Below, in pieces: positions 23,412 through 34,382 of a DNA stretch of 64,000 bases (positions within the stretch are counted from its first letter, which is position 1; each line of letters starts with the position of its first letter). The stretch is from Aegilops tauschii subsp. strangulata. Taxonomy: Eukaryota; Streptophyta; Magnoliopsida; Poales; Poaceae. The stretch lies in the NCBI RefSeq assembly GCF_002575655.3, contig NC_053041.3:378121054-378185053 (forward strand), written 5' to 3'. Position numbers and translations under genes: made by a program. The notes under the pieces are model-generated. The model saw nothing but the letters and a program-made list of their open reading frames with translations, searched no databases and was not told where the DNA came from.

Positions 23412-24065
23412 TAACCCTAGAAAGAGGGAGGAGTAGTATATATAGTCTAGGTGGGCGAAGGGGTACATGGGCCTCGGCCCTTTACTGTGCACAGACAGAC
23501 AGGGCCGGATGTCCGGGTGTCGGGCCGGATGTCCAGGCCTTCAGGAGGAGCCGGATGTTCGTGCTGGGGGGCCGGATGTCCGGGCTGGCAGGATCGGTTT
23601 TGAATCTTTCTGGAAAGGCGGTGTCCGAATTTCCGGGGAGGAGGTCGGATTTCCGGGCCGGGGCCGGATGTACGGGCTGGCCGCGAGATGTCCGGGCCCT
23701 GTAGACTTGGCCGCTGGTCCGTTGCTGCAGGCGACACCTCCAGGGGCCGGATGTCCGGGGTCATGGCCGGATGTCCGAGACCTGGGAGCTGTTCTTGACT
23801 CCTTCCGTTGGTTCTCTTCTTCCGTGAACTTGGGACTTGTCCGTCTTCACGTGCATCTTCGGAAGGGTCCTCTTGGTACATAATCATGCACAACATTTCG
23901 GACTTAGGTAGTAGCCATGTCTCGAGTGGATCATATGTGATATCACTAAGGAAGGAAGTCACCTCGGTCTCGAGAGCTCTAGCTCGTGCTCGTGTCATAG
24001 GTCCTCTTGGCACTTGGTGAGACGATGGTAGGTCCATGGGGATGCCCATAGGATGCTCCGCATCA
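23412..24065 (-). repeat. 3' LTR of B, truncated by element A
   Basis: It matches the 5' LTR of B from about 32714 to 33356. On the minus strand it starts TGATGCGGAGCATCC at 24065. About 350 bases of its end are missing at the junction with A and should lie beyond A's left end. It contains about eight copies of a CCGGATGTCCGG-like motif. Confidence 0.88.
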
Positions 24066-24322
24066 TCTCCCCTCCCTTGGGAAAGATCTGACCTCGGATC
24101 GAAATCTTCATCACCATGGTAGGGAGATAGATCGTTGACATTGAAGATGTCGCTCACGGAGTACTTGTCACGTGGGATGTCGATCTTGTAGGCGTTGTTG
24201 TTGTAGCGTGCAAGCACCTTGAAGGGTCCATCGGCTCGTGGTAGAAGTTTGGACTTGCGTTCGTTGGGGAAGCGGTCCTTGCGAAGGTGTAGCCACACAA
24301 GATCTCCAATGTTGCATATCAT
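23447..24322 (-). pseudogene. Integrase C-terminus of B with tail coded by the 3' LTR
   Basis: The frame begins in the integrase C-terminal domain (GDLVWLHLRKDRFP, then a chromodomain-like stretch to VNDLSPYHGDEDFD). It crosses the polypurine tract and continues about 206 codons into the LTR (GPMTRARARALETEV, then a proline-rich part with repeated GPDIRP/TSGP units). A TAA separates it from the upstream integrase frame at 24326. The same tail in the 5' LTR is interrupted by TGA in place of the first arginine of TRARARAL. A polyprotein extending into the LTR is known for CRM-type elements; the repeat-rich end may simply be open. Confidence 0.7.
24066..24078 (-). promoter_or_regulatory. Polypurine tract of B
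   Basis: On the minus strand AAGGGAGGGGAGA directly precedes the LTR start. It lies inside the pol reading frame. Confidence 0.8.
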
Positions 24323-24325
24323 GGG

Positions 24326-26975
24326 TTACTTGTTGACGTTGAGCTTGGTCGCGAGTCGTTGTACTTGGCGCTTGATGGTGTGCCTTGTATCTTCATGCAT
24401 CTTCTTGAGGTAGTTGACTCGGGCACTCGCGTCCATGTTGGTGCGCTCTTGTAGTGGTAGAGGAAGAATGTCCAATGGAGACAACGGGTTGAAACCGTAG
24501 ACGACCTCGAAGGGGGACTTGCCGGTAGTCGAATGTCTTGCGCGGTTGTAGGCGTACTCGGCGATGGGTAGGCACTCCTCCCATTCCTTGATGTTCTTCT
24601 TGATTAACACGCGTAGTAGAGTGGAGAGTGTGCGGTTTGTCACCTTCGTTTGGCTGTCGGTTTGAGGATGGTATGCCGAAGAGAATAAGAGCTTGATTCC
24701 GAGCTTGGCGCATAAGGTCTTCCAAAAGTAACTCAAGAACTTGACGTCGCGGTCCGAGACAATCGTCTTTGGCACTCTGTGTAGGCGCAAGATTTCCCTA
24801 CAAAAAAGATTTGCAACATATGAAGCATCGTCTATCTTGTTGCATGGTATAAAATGTGCCATTGTGCCATTTTAGAGAAACGGTCCACAACAACAAACAT
24901 GGAATCCTTTCCATTTCTAGTTCTAGGCAAACCAAGCACAAAGTCCATACTAATATTTTCCCATGGGTGATATGGAATAGGAAGTGGCATGTAAAGGCCG
25001 TGAGATTGAGCTGTAGACTTAGCTTTGCGACATGTAGAGCAGCAAGTGGTGAAACGTGAGATGTCGCGGGACATCTTGGGCCAAAAATAGTTCTTGGAGA
25101 GCGTGGCAAATGTCTTGTCGCGTCCAAAGTGTCCCATTAGTCCTCCTCCATGAGATTCTTGCAAAAGTAACAAACGAAGAGAAGACTCGGGAATGCATAG
25201 TTTGTTAGCTCTCATAAGATAATCATCTTTGATGTAATAGCGTTCCCAAGATGTATGCGTCAAACATTTGGCATAAGGAATAGCAAAAGTAGGATCATGC
25301 GCATACAAGTCTTTTATGTGCTCAAAGCCAATGACATTCAATTCAAGTTTAGTAACAAGCATGTATTTGCGGGAAAGCACATCCGCCACAACATTTTCCT
25401 TACCTTTGATGTACTTGATGACATAAGGAAATGACTCAATGAATTCACTCCATTTAGCATGACGCTTGTTCAACTTAGTTTGACCCTTAATGTATTTAAG
25501 TGTTTCATGATCGGTGTGGATGACAAATTCATGAGGTAGAAGATAATGTTCCCATTCACGCAAAACTCGCACTAAAGCATATAGCTCTTTGTCATAGATG
25601 GGATAGTTGAGTTGCGCTCCGGATAGTTTCTCACTAAAGTATGCTACGGGGCACTTCTCTTGCGATAACACATCTCCTATGCCATTACTACTAGCATCGC
25701 AATGAACTTCAAAAGGTTTGTCAAAGTTGGGTAATGCAAGCACGGGAGCATGAGTAAGCAAATTCTTGAGCTCATTAAATGCGCTATCTTGAGATGGTCC
25801 CCAAACAAAGGGTGCATTCTTCTTACTCAAAGCATGTAAAGGAGATGCAATAGTGCTAAAATCCTTAACAAAGCTACGGTAGAAACCGGCTAAACCAAGG
25901 AAGCTACGCACTTGTTGCAAGTTGGTTGGTTGGGGCCAAGTTTTAATAACATTGATCTTAGATTCATCAACATGAACACCCTTATAAGACACAACAAAAC
26001 ACAAGAAAACAAGCTTATCAACACCGAAAAGGCATTTGTCCATATTAGCATAGAGGCGCTCTTTCCTAAGAATTTGCAACACAGTTTTAATATGGGTGAC
26101 ATGTTCTTTGAGGGATTTGCTAAAGATAAGAATGTCGTCGAAGTATACCACAACAAATACACCAATATAGGGTCAAAGAACAAAATGCATGAGTCGCATG
26201 AATGTACCGGGTGCTTCGGATAAACCCATTGGCATAACAAGCCATTCATATAAGCCAAATTTGGTCTTAAATGCGGTTTTTCATTCATCACCTTCTTGGA
26301 TGCATATTTAATAGTAGCCACTTTTAAGGTCAATTTTAGAGAAAATGGTGGCTCCGCTAAGCTCATCAAGCATATCATCTAGGCGTGGAATGGGGTAACG
26401 ATAACGCACGATAATAGCATTGACAGGACGACAATCGGAACACATGCAATATGTACCATCTTTCTTGGGAACAAGGATTACCGGTACGACACAAGGGCTT
26501 AAGCTTTCGCGTACATGGCCGTTGTCGATGAGTTGTTGTACTTGCTGTTGGATCTCCTTAGTTTCCTTGGGGTTGACGCGGTAGGGAGCCTTGTTTGAAA
26601 GTGGAGCTCCGGGGGTGAGGTCGATTCGGTGTTCAATGCATCGTAGTGGTGGTAGTCCCGGAGGTAGCTCATCAGGAAAAACATCTTGGAATTCCTGCAA
26701 AAGAGAAGATAACACTAGAGGTAGATTCTGAGAGGTGTTAGCTTTTGGTGCGTCGTCCTTGCACAAAAGGACATAGTGCATGACACTTGATGGGTTCTAC
26801 ACACTTCTCTCATCTCACTTTTGGTGGCAAATAGGACTAAGTTTTTCTTGTCGCTCATCATGGAGGCACTAAATTTTGGCTTGTGGCACTCACTCTCTTT
26901 TGGGTGGTTCGCTCTCTCAATATTATCTCCATGATGGGTGGCTTGCTTGTCGGCGATCACTTGGCTTGGAGACAT
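24326..26975 (-). pseudogene. Reverse transcriptase, RNase H and integrase of B, broken
   Basis: Minus-strand fragments give reverse transcriptase (SDCRPVNAI, ATIFSKIDLKSGYY, then [11 protein letters not shown]), RNase H ([42 protein letters not shown]), the integrase zinc region (H...H...CCSTCRKAK) and the core ([27 protein letters not shown]). Breaks include TAA after KSGYY, TGA for tryptophan two lines later, TGA before PYIG near 26170, and a frameshift near 24850 caused by a tandem 8-base duplication of ATGGCACA. The glycine-glutamate of the usual DGQTE is changed to DSQTK, so the third catalytic residue is lost. Non-functional. Confidence 0.88.
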
Positions 26976-28494
26976 AGGTCATAGCACGTACTCTTTTCCT
27001 TTCATCTTGAAGCTATAGTGATTTGTACACCCGTTGTGGATGACGCCTCGGTCAAATTGCCATGGCCGTCCAAGAAGGAGGTGGCAAACGGACATCGGAA
27101 TGACATCACACTCCAAAGTGTCTTTGTAAGCTCCTATCTTGAAGGAAACCTTGACCGTATGCTCGACTTGGATAGTGCCGAAGTCGCTTAGCCATTGAAC
27201 CTTGTAGGGATGCTGGTGCTTCATCTTGACTAATTGGATCGTGGAGCATAGTTCTTCACTTGCCAAGTCATGAAAACTCCCTTCATCGATGATGACCTTG
27301 ACGTACCTTCCATTGATGCCGGCCTTGGTGTGGAAGATATGGCATCTTTGGTCTTCGTCTTGTTGATGTTGAAGAGTCAAGACCTTGGATACAACAAGAG
27401 CGGGGCTCGAATCTTCGTCACAAAAGACATGATCATCTTCATCCTCGTTCACTTGCCGGTGCATGGCCACTTGCTCAAGGGCTTCCATTTCTCCTTCACT
27501 CATGGAGTCATATGTACCATCGTCGTTGAAGATCATGGTGCGCTAGTTTGTACACTCGAAAGACTTGTGGCCTCGGCCGCCGCATGTGATGCATTTGAAG
27601 GAACTTGTCTTGATGGTCTCATCGGTTGGGGTAGATGATGATGAAGCTCTCGGCTTGAAGTTGCTTATAGTAGGAGGAGGACTTGAGGTTGTCGAAGTTT
27701 TCTTGTAACTTGACTTGTCGCCATTGCTTGCAGATGGCTTGGTTGAGGTAGAAGGTATTGGAGTCATTGAAGCTTGGTTGTTGGAGAAGCCATAGAACTT
27801 GGATGAGAACTTGGCATGCTTGAAGTCATCTTGCACTTGACGTTCCGCTTTGGTAGCTTGATGCACTAGCTCAATGAGGTTCAAGTATGGTTGGAAGTCG
27901 GCTATCTTCTTGATAGGATGATTGAGTCCATTCAAGAAACGTGCCATAGTTTGCTCATCATCTTCCGTGACATTGGCTCGTATCATGGCAATCTCCATTT
28001 CCTTGTAGTACTCTTCAACGCTTTTGTTTCCTTGCTTGAGGAGTTGGAGTTTCTTGAAGAGGTCACGGTTGTAGTAGTTTGGTACGAAACGTGCTCTCAT
28101 GACATCCTTCATTTACGCCCAAGTAATGATGGGTGGTTCACTTTTTGCCACTCGGCGCTCAATGATTTGTTCCCACCAAATGACGATGTAGTCTTGGAAC
28201 TCAAGGGATGCCATCGCGATCTTCTTCTCTTCCTCATAGTTGTGCAAGCGGAAGATTTTGTCAACCTTCAATGCCCATGATAGGTACTCTTCGGGATCAT
28301 TGCTTCTGGAAAACTTGGGCATGGTAAACTTTAGCTTGCCGTAGCGTTGCTCTTCATTGTGTTGGGGTCGGGGATGACGACGCCCTTGTCGTGGAGGATT
28401 GTCAACCTCATCTTGTTCTTGTCGTGGATGATTTCCATTGTCTTCTTGCTCTTAGTGAACTTGATGTTCTTGTCGAGCTTGTGGAGGAGCTTGT
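26976..28494 (-). pseudogene. Gag C-terminus and protease of B
   Basis: Left of the solo LTR, gag continues as a Retrotrans_gag-type domain (DPEEYLSWALKVDKIF, then MARFLNGLNHPI) and a zinc knuckle CITCGGRGHKSFEC at about 27545-27590. A TAA splits it near 28113 and TAG ends the knuckle frame. The protease-like part (27536-26979) has VIIDEGSFHDLASEELC, a DxGS active-site form used in this lineage. The part next to the insertion (28323-28494) is glutamine/arginine-rich and contains one stop. Confidence 0.8.
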
Positions 28495-30070
28495 TGATAC
28501 GTCTCCAACGTATCTATAATTTTTTATTGTTCCATGCTGTTATATTATCAATCTTGGATGTTTTATAATCATTTTATATCATTTTTTGGTACTAACCTAT
28601 TGACATAGTGCCAAGTGCCAGTTGTTGTTTTTTCCATGTTTTTTACATCGCAGAAAATCAATACCAGACGGAGTCCAAATGCCCCGAAACTTTACGGAGA
28701 ATTTTTATGGGCCAGAAGGAACACAACGGGCCCTGGCTGCACGTGGGGGGGTGCCACAAGGGGGGCACAACCCACCAGGGCGCGCCAGGAGGCCCAGGCG
28801 CGCCCTGGTGGGTTGTGCCCCCGGACCGCCACTTTGCTCTATTAATACCCCAATATTCCAGAAACCCTAAAGGCATCGACGAAATATTCATCCAACCGCC
28901 GCAGAGTCCAGAACCACCAGATCCAATCTAGACACCATCTCGGATGGGGTTCACCACCTCCATTGGTGCCTCTCCGATGATGCGTGAGTAGTTCTTTGTA
29001 GACCTTCGGGTCCATAGTTAGTAGCTAGATGGCTTTCTCTCTCTCACTGAATTCTCAATACAATGGTCTCTTGGAGATCCATATGATGTAACTCTTTTGC
29101 GGTGTGTTTGTTGGGATCGATGAACTTTGAGTTTATGATCAGATCTATCTTTTTATATCCATGAAAGTTATTTGAGTTTCTTTGATCTCTTATATGCATG
29201 ATTGCTTATAGCCTCATATTTCTTCTCCGATATTTGGGTTTTGTTTGGCCAACTTGATCTATTTATGTTGCAATGGGAAGATGTGCTTTGTAGTGGGTTC
29301 GATCTTACGGTGCTTGATCCCAGTGACAGGAAGGGAAACGACACATATGTATTGTTGCTACTAAGGATAAAATGATGGGGTCTATCTCTATATAGATAGA
29401 TCTTGTCTACATCATGCCATCGTTCTTATTGCATTACTCCATTTTTCCATGAACTTAATACACTAGATGCATGCTGGATAGCGGTCGATGTGTGGAGTAA
29501 TAGTAGTACATGCAGGCAGGAGTCGGTCTACTAATCTTGGACGTGATGCCTATGTAATGATCATTGCCTAGATATCGTCATCACTATTCGAAGTTCTATC
29601 AATTGCCAAACAGTAATTTGTTCACCCACCATTTGATATTTTTCTCGAGAGAAGCCACTAGTGAAACCTACGGCCCCCGGGTCTTCTTTCTCATATATTT
29701 GCCTTTGCGATCTACTCTTTTTTCCTTGCATTTATTTTTAGATCTATTAAACCAAAAATACAAAAATACCTTGCTGCGTTTTATTTCTATTTATTTTATT
29801 TGCGATCTATCTATCAATTTACTACAAATTTATCTCACGTCCGTTTGCTTATCTTGAGGCGACGTACCCCGGAAGGGATTGACAACCCCTTTAACACGTC
29901 GGGTTGCGAGGATTTGTTATTTGTGTGCAGGGGCTGTTTACGTTGTGTTGCTTGGTTCTCCTACTGGTTCGATAACCTTGGTTTCATATCTGAGGGAAAT
30001 ACCTACCGCCGCTGTGCTGCATCATCCCTTCCTCTTTGGGGAAATACCAACGTAGCTTCAAGCGACATCA
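28495..30070 (+). mobile_element. Solo Ty3/gypsy LTR inserted in gag of B
   Basis: Exactly 1,576 bp from TGATACGTCTCCAACG to GCGACATCA, flanked by CTTGT at 28490-28494 and 30071-30075. No internal sequence is present, so it is a solo LTR left after LTR-LTR recombination. The orientation is opposite to B. The first bases can fold (GATACGT with ACGTATC). A perfect 26-base inverted repeat lies at 28761-28822, just before a TATA-like CTATTAATAC at 28839-28848. Short ORFs inside are not genes. The LTR at 57911 is of the same family. Confidence 0.96.
28761..28822. repeat. Perfect 26-bp inverted repeat in the solo LTR
   Basis: Arms 28761-28786 and 28797-28822 are exact reverse complements around a 10-base spacer, each carrying GGCGCGCC. 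It lies about 17 bases before the TATA-like sequence. Confidence 0.95.
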
Positions 30071-30824
30071 CTTGTCGAGCTTGACGATGCGCGCGAGCTT
30101 GATATAGTCGTTCTTGAACTTCATCACGAAGCGCTTCTTGTTGCTCACGGGCTTGGCGGTTGCACGTGGCTACGGCTCGACTTGAATCTCGGAGGGCACG
30201 TTGCACCTCAAGTGCTTGAGCTTCGCGTAGTTGTTGTTCTTGGCGTTGTGCCTCGGCATCTTGTGCATCTTGGTGTTGTCGCGCATGCTCTTCCTCTTGT
30301 TGTTGGCGTTGACATTGTCGTTCTTGTGCTTGCGCGAAGGTAGCTTGGTTTTGACGGTGTCGATGTTCTTTCACGCGAGCTTGCTCTTGAGAGTCGTTGT
30401 CGTGTAGAGGATTGCGGTTTGCTTGATGATCTTGACATGCAGCAGGACGAAGAGTGTTCGATGTAGGAGTACTTGAGCCGGAGATGGTGTCGTCGGAGTG
30501 TCGACTCGACCAGCTCCATCTTGAGTAAGACGAAGTGGTAGAAGAGCGGTTGACCAACAAGGCACGAATCTCATCCATTCTTGTGTCATTCTCTTGTTTG
30601 TGTTCATCAAGCTTGTTGTCGAAGTAGTCTCTTGTACGTTGCTCAGATAGTCGCAAGTCGGTGGCGAGATGGTCGATGCGGTCGCTCATTGCTTGTTGCT
30701 CTTGATGCAAAGCTTGTTGTGCACCAAAGAGGTGGCTCTTTGTGACGTAGGAGGACATGTCGTCGTCTTGCTCGATGAAGAGTGGGTTGGTAGAAGTACT
30801 TGGCCTATCCATCATTCCAAACAA
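30071..30824 (-). pseudogene. Gag N-terminal region of B, glutamine-rich coiled coil
   Basis: It starts MFGMMDRPSTSTNPLF at 30824. The protein begins with a helical part (QQALHQEQQAMSDRIDHLATDLRLSEQ), then a serine-rich stretch, then a long Q/R/E/A-rich region that should form a coiled coil. It is cut at 30075 by the solo LTR and continues at 28494. Alternative: the Q-rich segment may be a poorly conserved linker rather than a folded domain. I infer it is the start of gag from its place after the leader. Confidence 0.65.
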
Positions 30825-32346
30825 ATACGTGAGTGGTAGAAAGAGAAGAACTTATACCAAATGTACCTTGACTGATCTTGAAGATGGATCAATGATCACT
30901 CAAATGTGGAACAAGGAAATAGCACAATTGGTACAAATTCATGTCGGTTTCTCACACCTACACAAATAAAAGCTTATGGTGGAGCTTGGTTAGGATGGTG
31001 GCACAAAATTTGATGCAATTGTTACTGAGCTTCAATAATGTTGGAATAGATTCACAAATTTGCAAATGCCACAAGTAGACCAATAGCAAGATATGGTACA
31101 CGGAAACACACACGCAAATAGATAAGTGGGGTCGTGCAACCAAGGAATGAGACAAAATGTGGAATCCACAAAAATGCTCTTGTTGCACAGCACTAGAGAG
31201 ACGCTAGCACGATTGCACAATAGGCGGATACGAAACTTTTGCACACCCTACTAAGCAAAATTGCAACGACTTCTATCCCAAGTATGCTATATGTATGGTA
31301 TTCCGATGATATAATCCAAGATGATCGAGTATAACAATCTTAATGTAGTATGATGCTATGGTTCTTGCTTATAAGCTCTTTGCTTATCTTTCCCTTTTGA
31401 TTAAAAGCTTGATTAGCTCTTTCTCTTTTGAGCACTTTTCTCATGCAAAACTTCACGAACCAAGGTAGCAATTGTGTATGCGATGACAACTTTGTGACAC
31501 AAAAGATGATTCCAAGATATGTACCGCGATGATATGGTATGTATACTATGGGAAGTATGACCACTAATGTGCACAAGTGACGTTGCCGGCAATACTCAAA
31601 AGCTAGTATCGATAGGTCAGATACGCAAAATTGGGCTATGGTGGTTATCAATGCAATGGCAAGAATGTATAATGATATCAAGATACCAAGATGAGGTTAC
31701 CGTTCTTGCTTACGGTATGGTGTCAAAATGGTGGAGTGGTCATTGTTGATGACGAGTCCGTGGCAAAGATGAGCGGCGGTGATGTTGATGTCGAACCGTA
31801 CCTAAATAGCCGAAACACAATAGGACACGGTAACGGCAACTCAAATTCTCAAAGCAAAACGTGTCACAATTCTCGGAACTGGTAGTGGGTAAGCAATGGT
31901 GGTGCTATGTGGAAGGGATGGTGGTATGTGGAAGTGAATGTGGGCACCGGAGCAAAATTTGGCGGAAGTTAGGTGGGAAACGGGGCGCTGGATGGAAGTG
32001 ATGCTGTCAGGGGCCGGATGTCCGGGATGGCCGGATGTCCGAGGGTTCGGGCCGGATGTCTGGGCTCTGGATCCGTGGACGAACTCGAAGAACTCCGCGT
32101 GGAAAAGGAAAATTCAAGGCAAAATTCGGGGGATTTTGTGGATGGAAATTGGGGAAAAGATGGGGGAAAGCTAAATCTACCTGCAACACACAAAATTCGC
32201 GGATCAAATCCAACAAAACTTCATCACACCAACAAATCACAAAAAAAATTGGGGCTATTTTTGGTGGGGATTTTTGAAATTGGGGAAGAACACAACAAAA
32301 TTAGGCTAGAAAACAAAGAGGGGAGGCTCCGAAATCGTGATCAATG
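30825..32346 (-). other. 5' leader of B
   Basis: About 1.5 kb between the primer binding site and gag; no supported gene. At 31999-32063 it has a cluster of CCGGATGTCCGG-like motifs identical in style to those in the LTR. Confidence 0.65.
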
Positions 32347-32362
32347 TGGCTCATGATACCAA
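32347..32362 (-). promoter_or_regulatory. Primer binding site of B
   Basis: On the minus strand TTGGTATCATGAGCCA follows the LTR end CCTACATCA after two bases. It fits an initiator tRNA-Met primer. Confidence 0.8.
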
Positions 32363-32364
32363 GA

Positions 32365-33356
32365 TGATGTAGGGTGGAAACCTATACGGTCGATCTTTCA
32401 CGAAAGAAGCGGATCCCGTGATGAACACGAAGAACACGAGGAGAAATCACGAGGGAAAACTCGATAGAATCACTCAAACCAACAAGATTAGGTCACACAT
32501 ATGCTAGATCCGAGTACACATAGAGATCACACGGTCCAAATCCAACAAGAGACGATACATAGGGTAACCGGTTCTTCTCCGTGAGGAGGTCTTGAGGTCT
32601 TCCCGTTAGGGGTCTTGAATCCAAGTGGATCTTCTCCGAAGAGGTGTCGGTCCCTCGCGATGGAGTAGATCCAGATGGATGAGCGAGGCTCTATCTCACA
32701 CATGAGCTATCACAACGCTAACCCTAGAAAGAGGGAGGAGGAGGAGTATATATAGTCTAGGTGGGCGAAGGGGTACATGGGCCTCGACCCTTTACTATGC
32801 GTAGACAGACGGGGCCGGATGTCCGGGCCTTCAGGAGGAGCCGGATGTCCGGGCTGGGGGGCCGGATGTCCGTTCTGGCAGGATCGGTTTTGAAGCTTTC
32901 TGGAAAGGCGGTGTCCAGATTTCCAGGGAGGAGGTCGGATTTCCGGGCCGGGGCCGGATGTCCGGGCTGGCCGCCGAATGTCCGGGCCCTATAGACTTGG
33001 CCGCTGGTCCGTTGCTGCAGGCGACACCTCCAGGGGCCGGATGTCCGAGGTCATGGCCGGATGTCCGGGACCTGGGAGCTGTTCTTGACTCCTTCCGTTG
33101 GTTCTCTTCTTCCGTGAACTTGGGGACTTGTCCGTCTTCACGTGCCTCTTCGGGAGGGTCCTCTTGGTACCTAATCATGGACAACATTTCGGACTTAGGT
33201 AGTAGCCATGTCTCGAGTGGATCATATGTAATATCACTAAGGAAGGAAGTCACCTCGGTATTGAGAGCTCTAGCTCGTGCTCATGTCATAGGTCCTCTTG
33301 GCACTTGGTGAGACAATGGTAGGTCCATGGGGATGACCATAGGATGCTTCGCATCA
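32365..33356 (-). repeat. 5' LTR of B
   Basis: 992 bp; on the minus strand it starts TGATGCGAAGCATCC and ends CCTACATCA. Bases 33357-33361 (CATCC) are the predicted right target duplication; the left one is outside the window. It is rich in CCGGATGTCCGG-like motifs (32813-33066). Confidence 0.88.
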
Positions 33357-34243
33357 CATCCGGACGGTGCACCACCTCAACATCAAGGAAGTAGTGCAAA
33401 GGACCCAAGTCCTTGATGGCGAACTCAGCGCGAAGACGAGCCGTGAGCTGACTGAGGAGACCAGCCATACATGCCGTCAGGATGATGTCGTCGACATAGA
33501 GTAGCAAGTAAGCCGTGTCAGAGCCCTGATCATAGACGAAGAGCGAGGCGTCTGAGCGGGTAGAGCGGAACCCAAGCTGATGGAGAAACGCCGCTATGCG
33601 CTGGTACCAAGCGCGCGGAGCCTGCTTAAGTCCGTACAAGGACCGCGAGAGCAGGCTCACGTGGTCGGGAAAGCGCCGGCTCAACAAACCCGGTGGGCTG
33701 CTGGCAGAAGACCTGCTCCGCGAGGTGACCATGGAGGAAGGCGTTGGAGACGTCCATCTAGTGCACCGGCCAAGTACGGGAGACCGCAAGGTGAAGAACC
33801 GTGCGTATCGTGCCGGGCTTGACGACCAGAGCGAAGGTGTCGGTGAAGTCGATGCCAGCACGCTGTCAGAAGCCACGAATGACCCAGCGCGCTTTATAGC
33901 GATCAAGGGTACCATCAGGACGGAGCTTGTGTTTGAAGACCCACTTCCCGGTAATCACGTTGGCGTGCCGGGGACGGGGAACAAGCTGCCACGTCCGGTT
34001 GCGCAACAGGGCGTCAAACTCCTCTTGAATCGCAGCCATCCAGAGCGGGTCACGAAGAGCGGCTCGTACGGAGGATGGCAACGGCGACAGCTCAGAGTTG
34101 GACGCCGCATGGACGTAGTCATCCGCAGCATAGCGCGAGCTCGGGCGAAAAACGCCCGTACGGGCGCGGGTGACCGGACCTGCCGCCGGGGGCACCGGGA
34201 GGGCCATGGGGGCCGCGGGCGCTGAGGGGGCCGCGGGGGCCAC
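33357..34243 (-). pseudogene. Copia reverse transcriptase fragment of C
   Basis: Minus-strand frames contain the copia start block (NVITGKWVFKHKLRPDG, RYKARWVIRGF), LYGLKQAPRAWYQRI and LLLYVDDIILTA, with frameshifts between 33700 and 33900. The protein ends at LHYFLDVEVVHRP, where B's LTR begins. Confidence 0.88.
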
Positions 34244-34382
34244 CGGCGCAAACGTCGGGGGCGCCGGGGGCGCCAGGGCCGCGGCTGGAGGAGGCGCCGC
34301 ATGCGGGGGGTGCGCCTCAAAGCCAGGTGGTGGGCCAAGAGAGGCGCGCGAGCGCCCTGGGAGCGGCGTCGAGAGGCCCGCG

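Larger units (their letters stand above)
23412..33356 (-). mobile_element. CRM-like chromoviral Ty3/gypsy element B, decayed
   Basis: A reverse-oriented gypsy element. From right to left: 5' LTR 32365-33356, primer binding site, leader, gag, protease, reverse transcriptase, RNase H, integrase, polypurine tract, and a 3' LTR cut by element A. Integrase wording such as [11 protein letters not shown] and [10 protein letters not shown], and a pol frame running into the 3' LTR, resemble centromeric CRM-type elements as I know them. The lineage is not proven. Many stops and frameshifts mark it as old. A solo LTR is inserted in gag. Confidence 0.85.

Noticed and set aside
23500..23790. Possible CRISPR-like array
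   Set aside because: The motif is short and palindromic, spacing is irregular, and the context is a plant LTR.
33596..34225. Plus-strand ORFs opposite copia C
   Set aside because: They are antisense shadows of the reverse transcriptase frames, which show real motifs.
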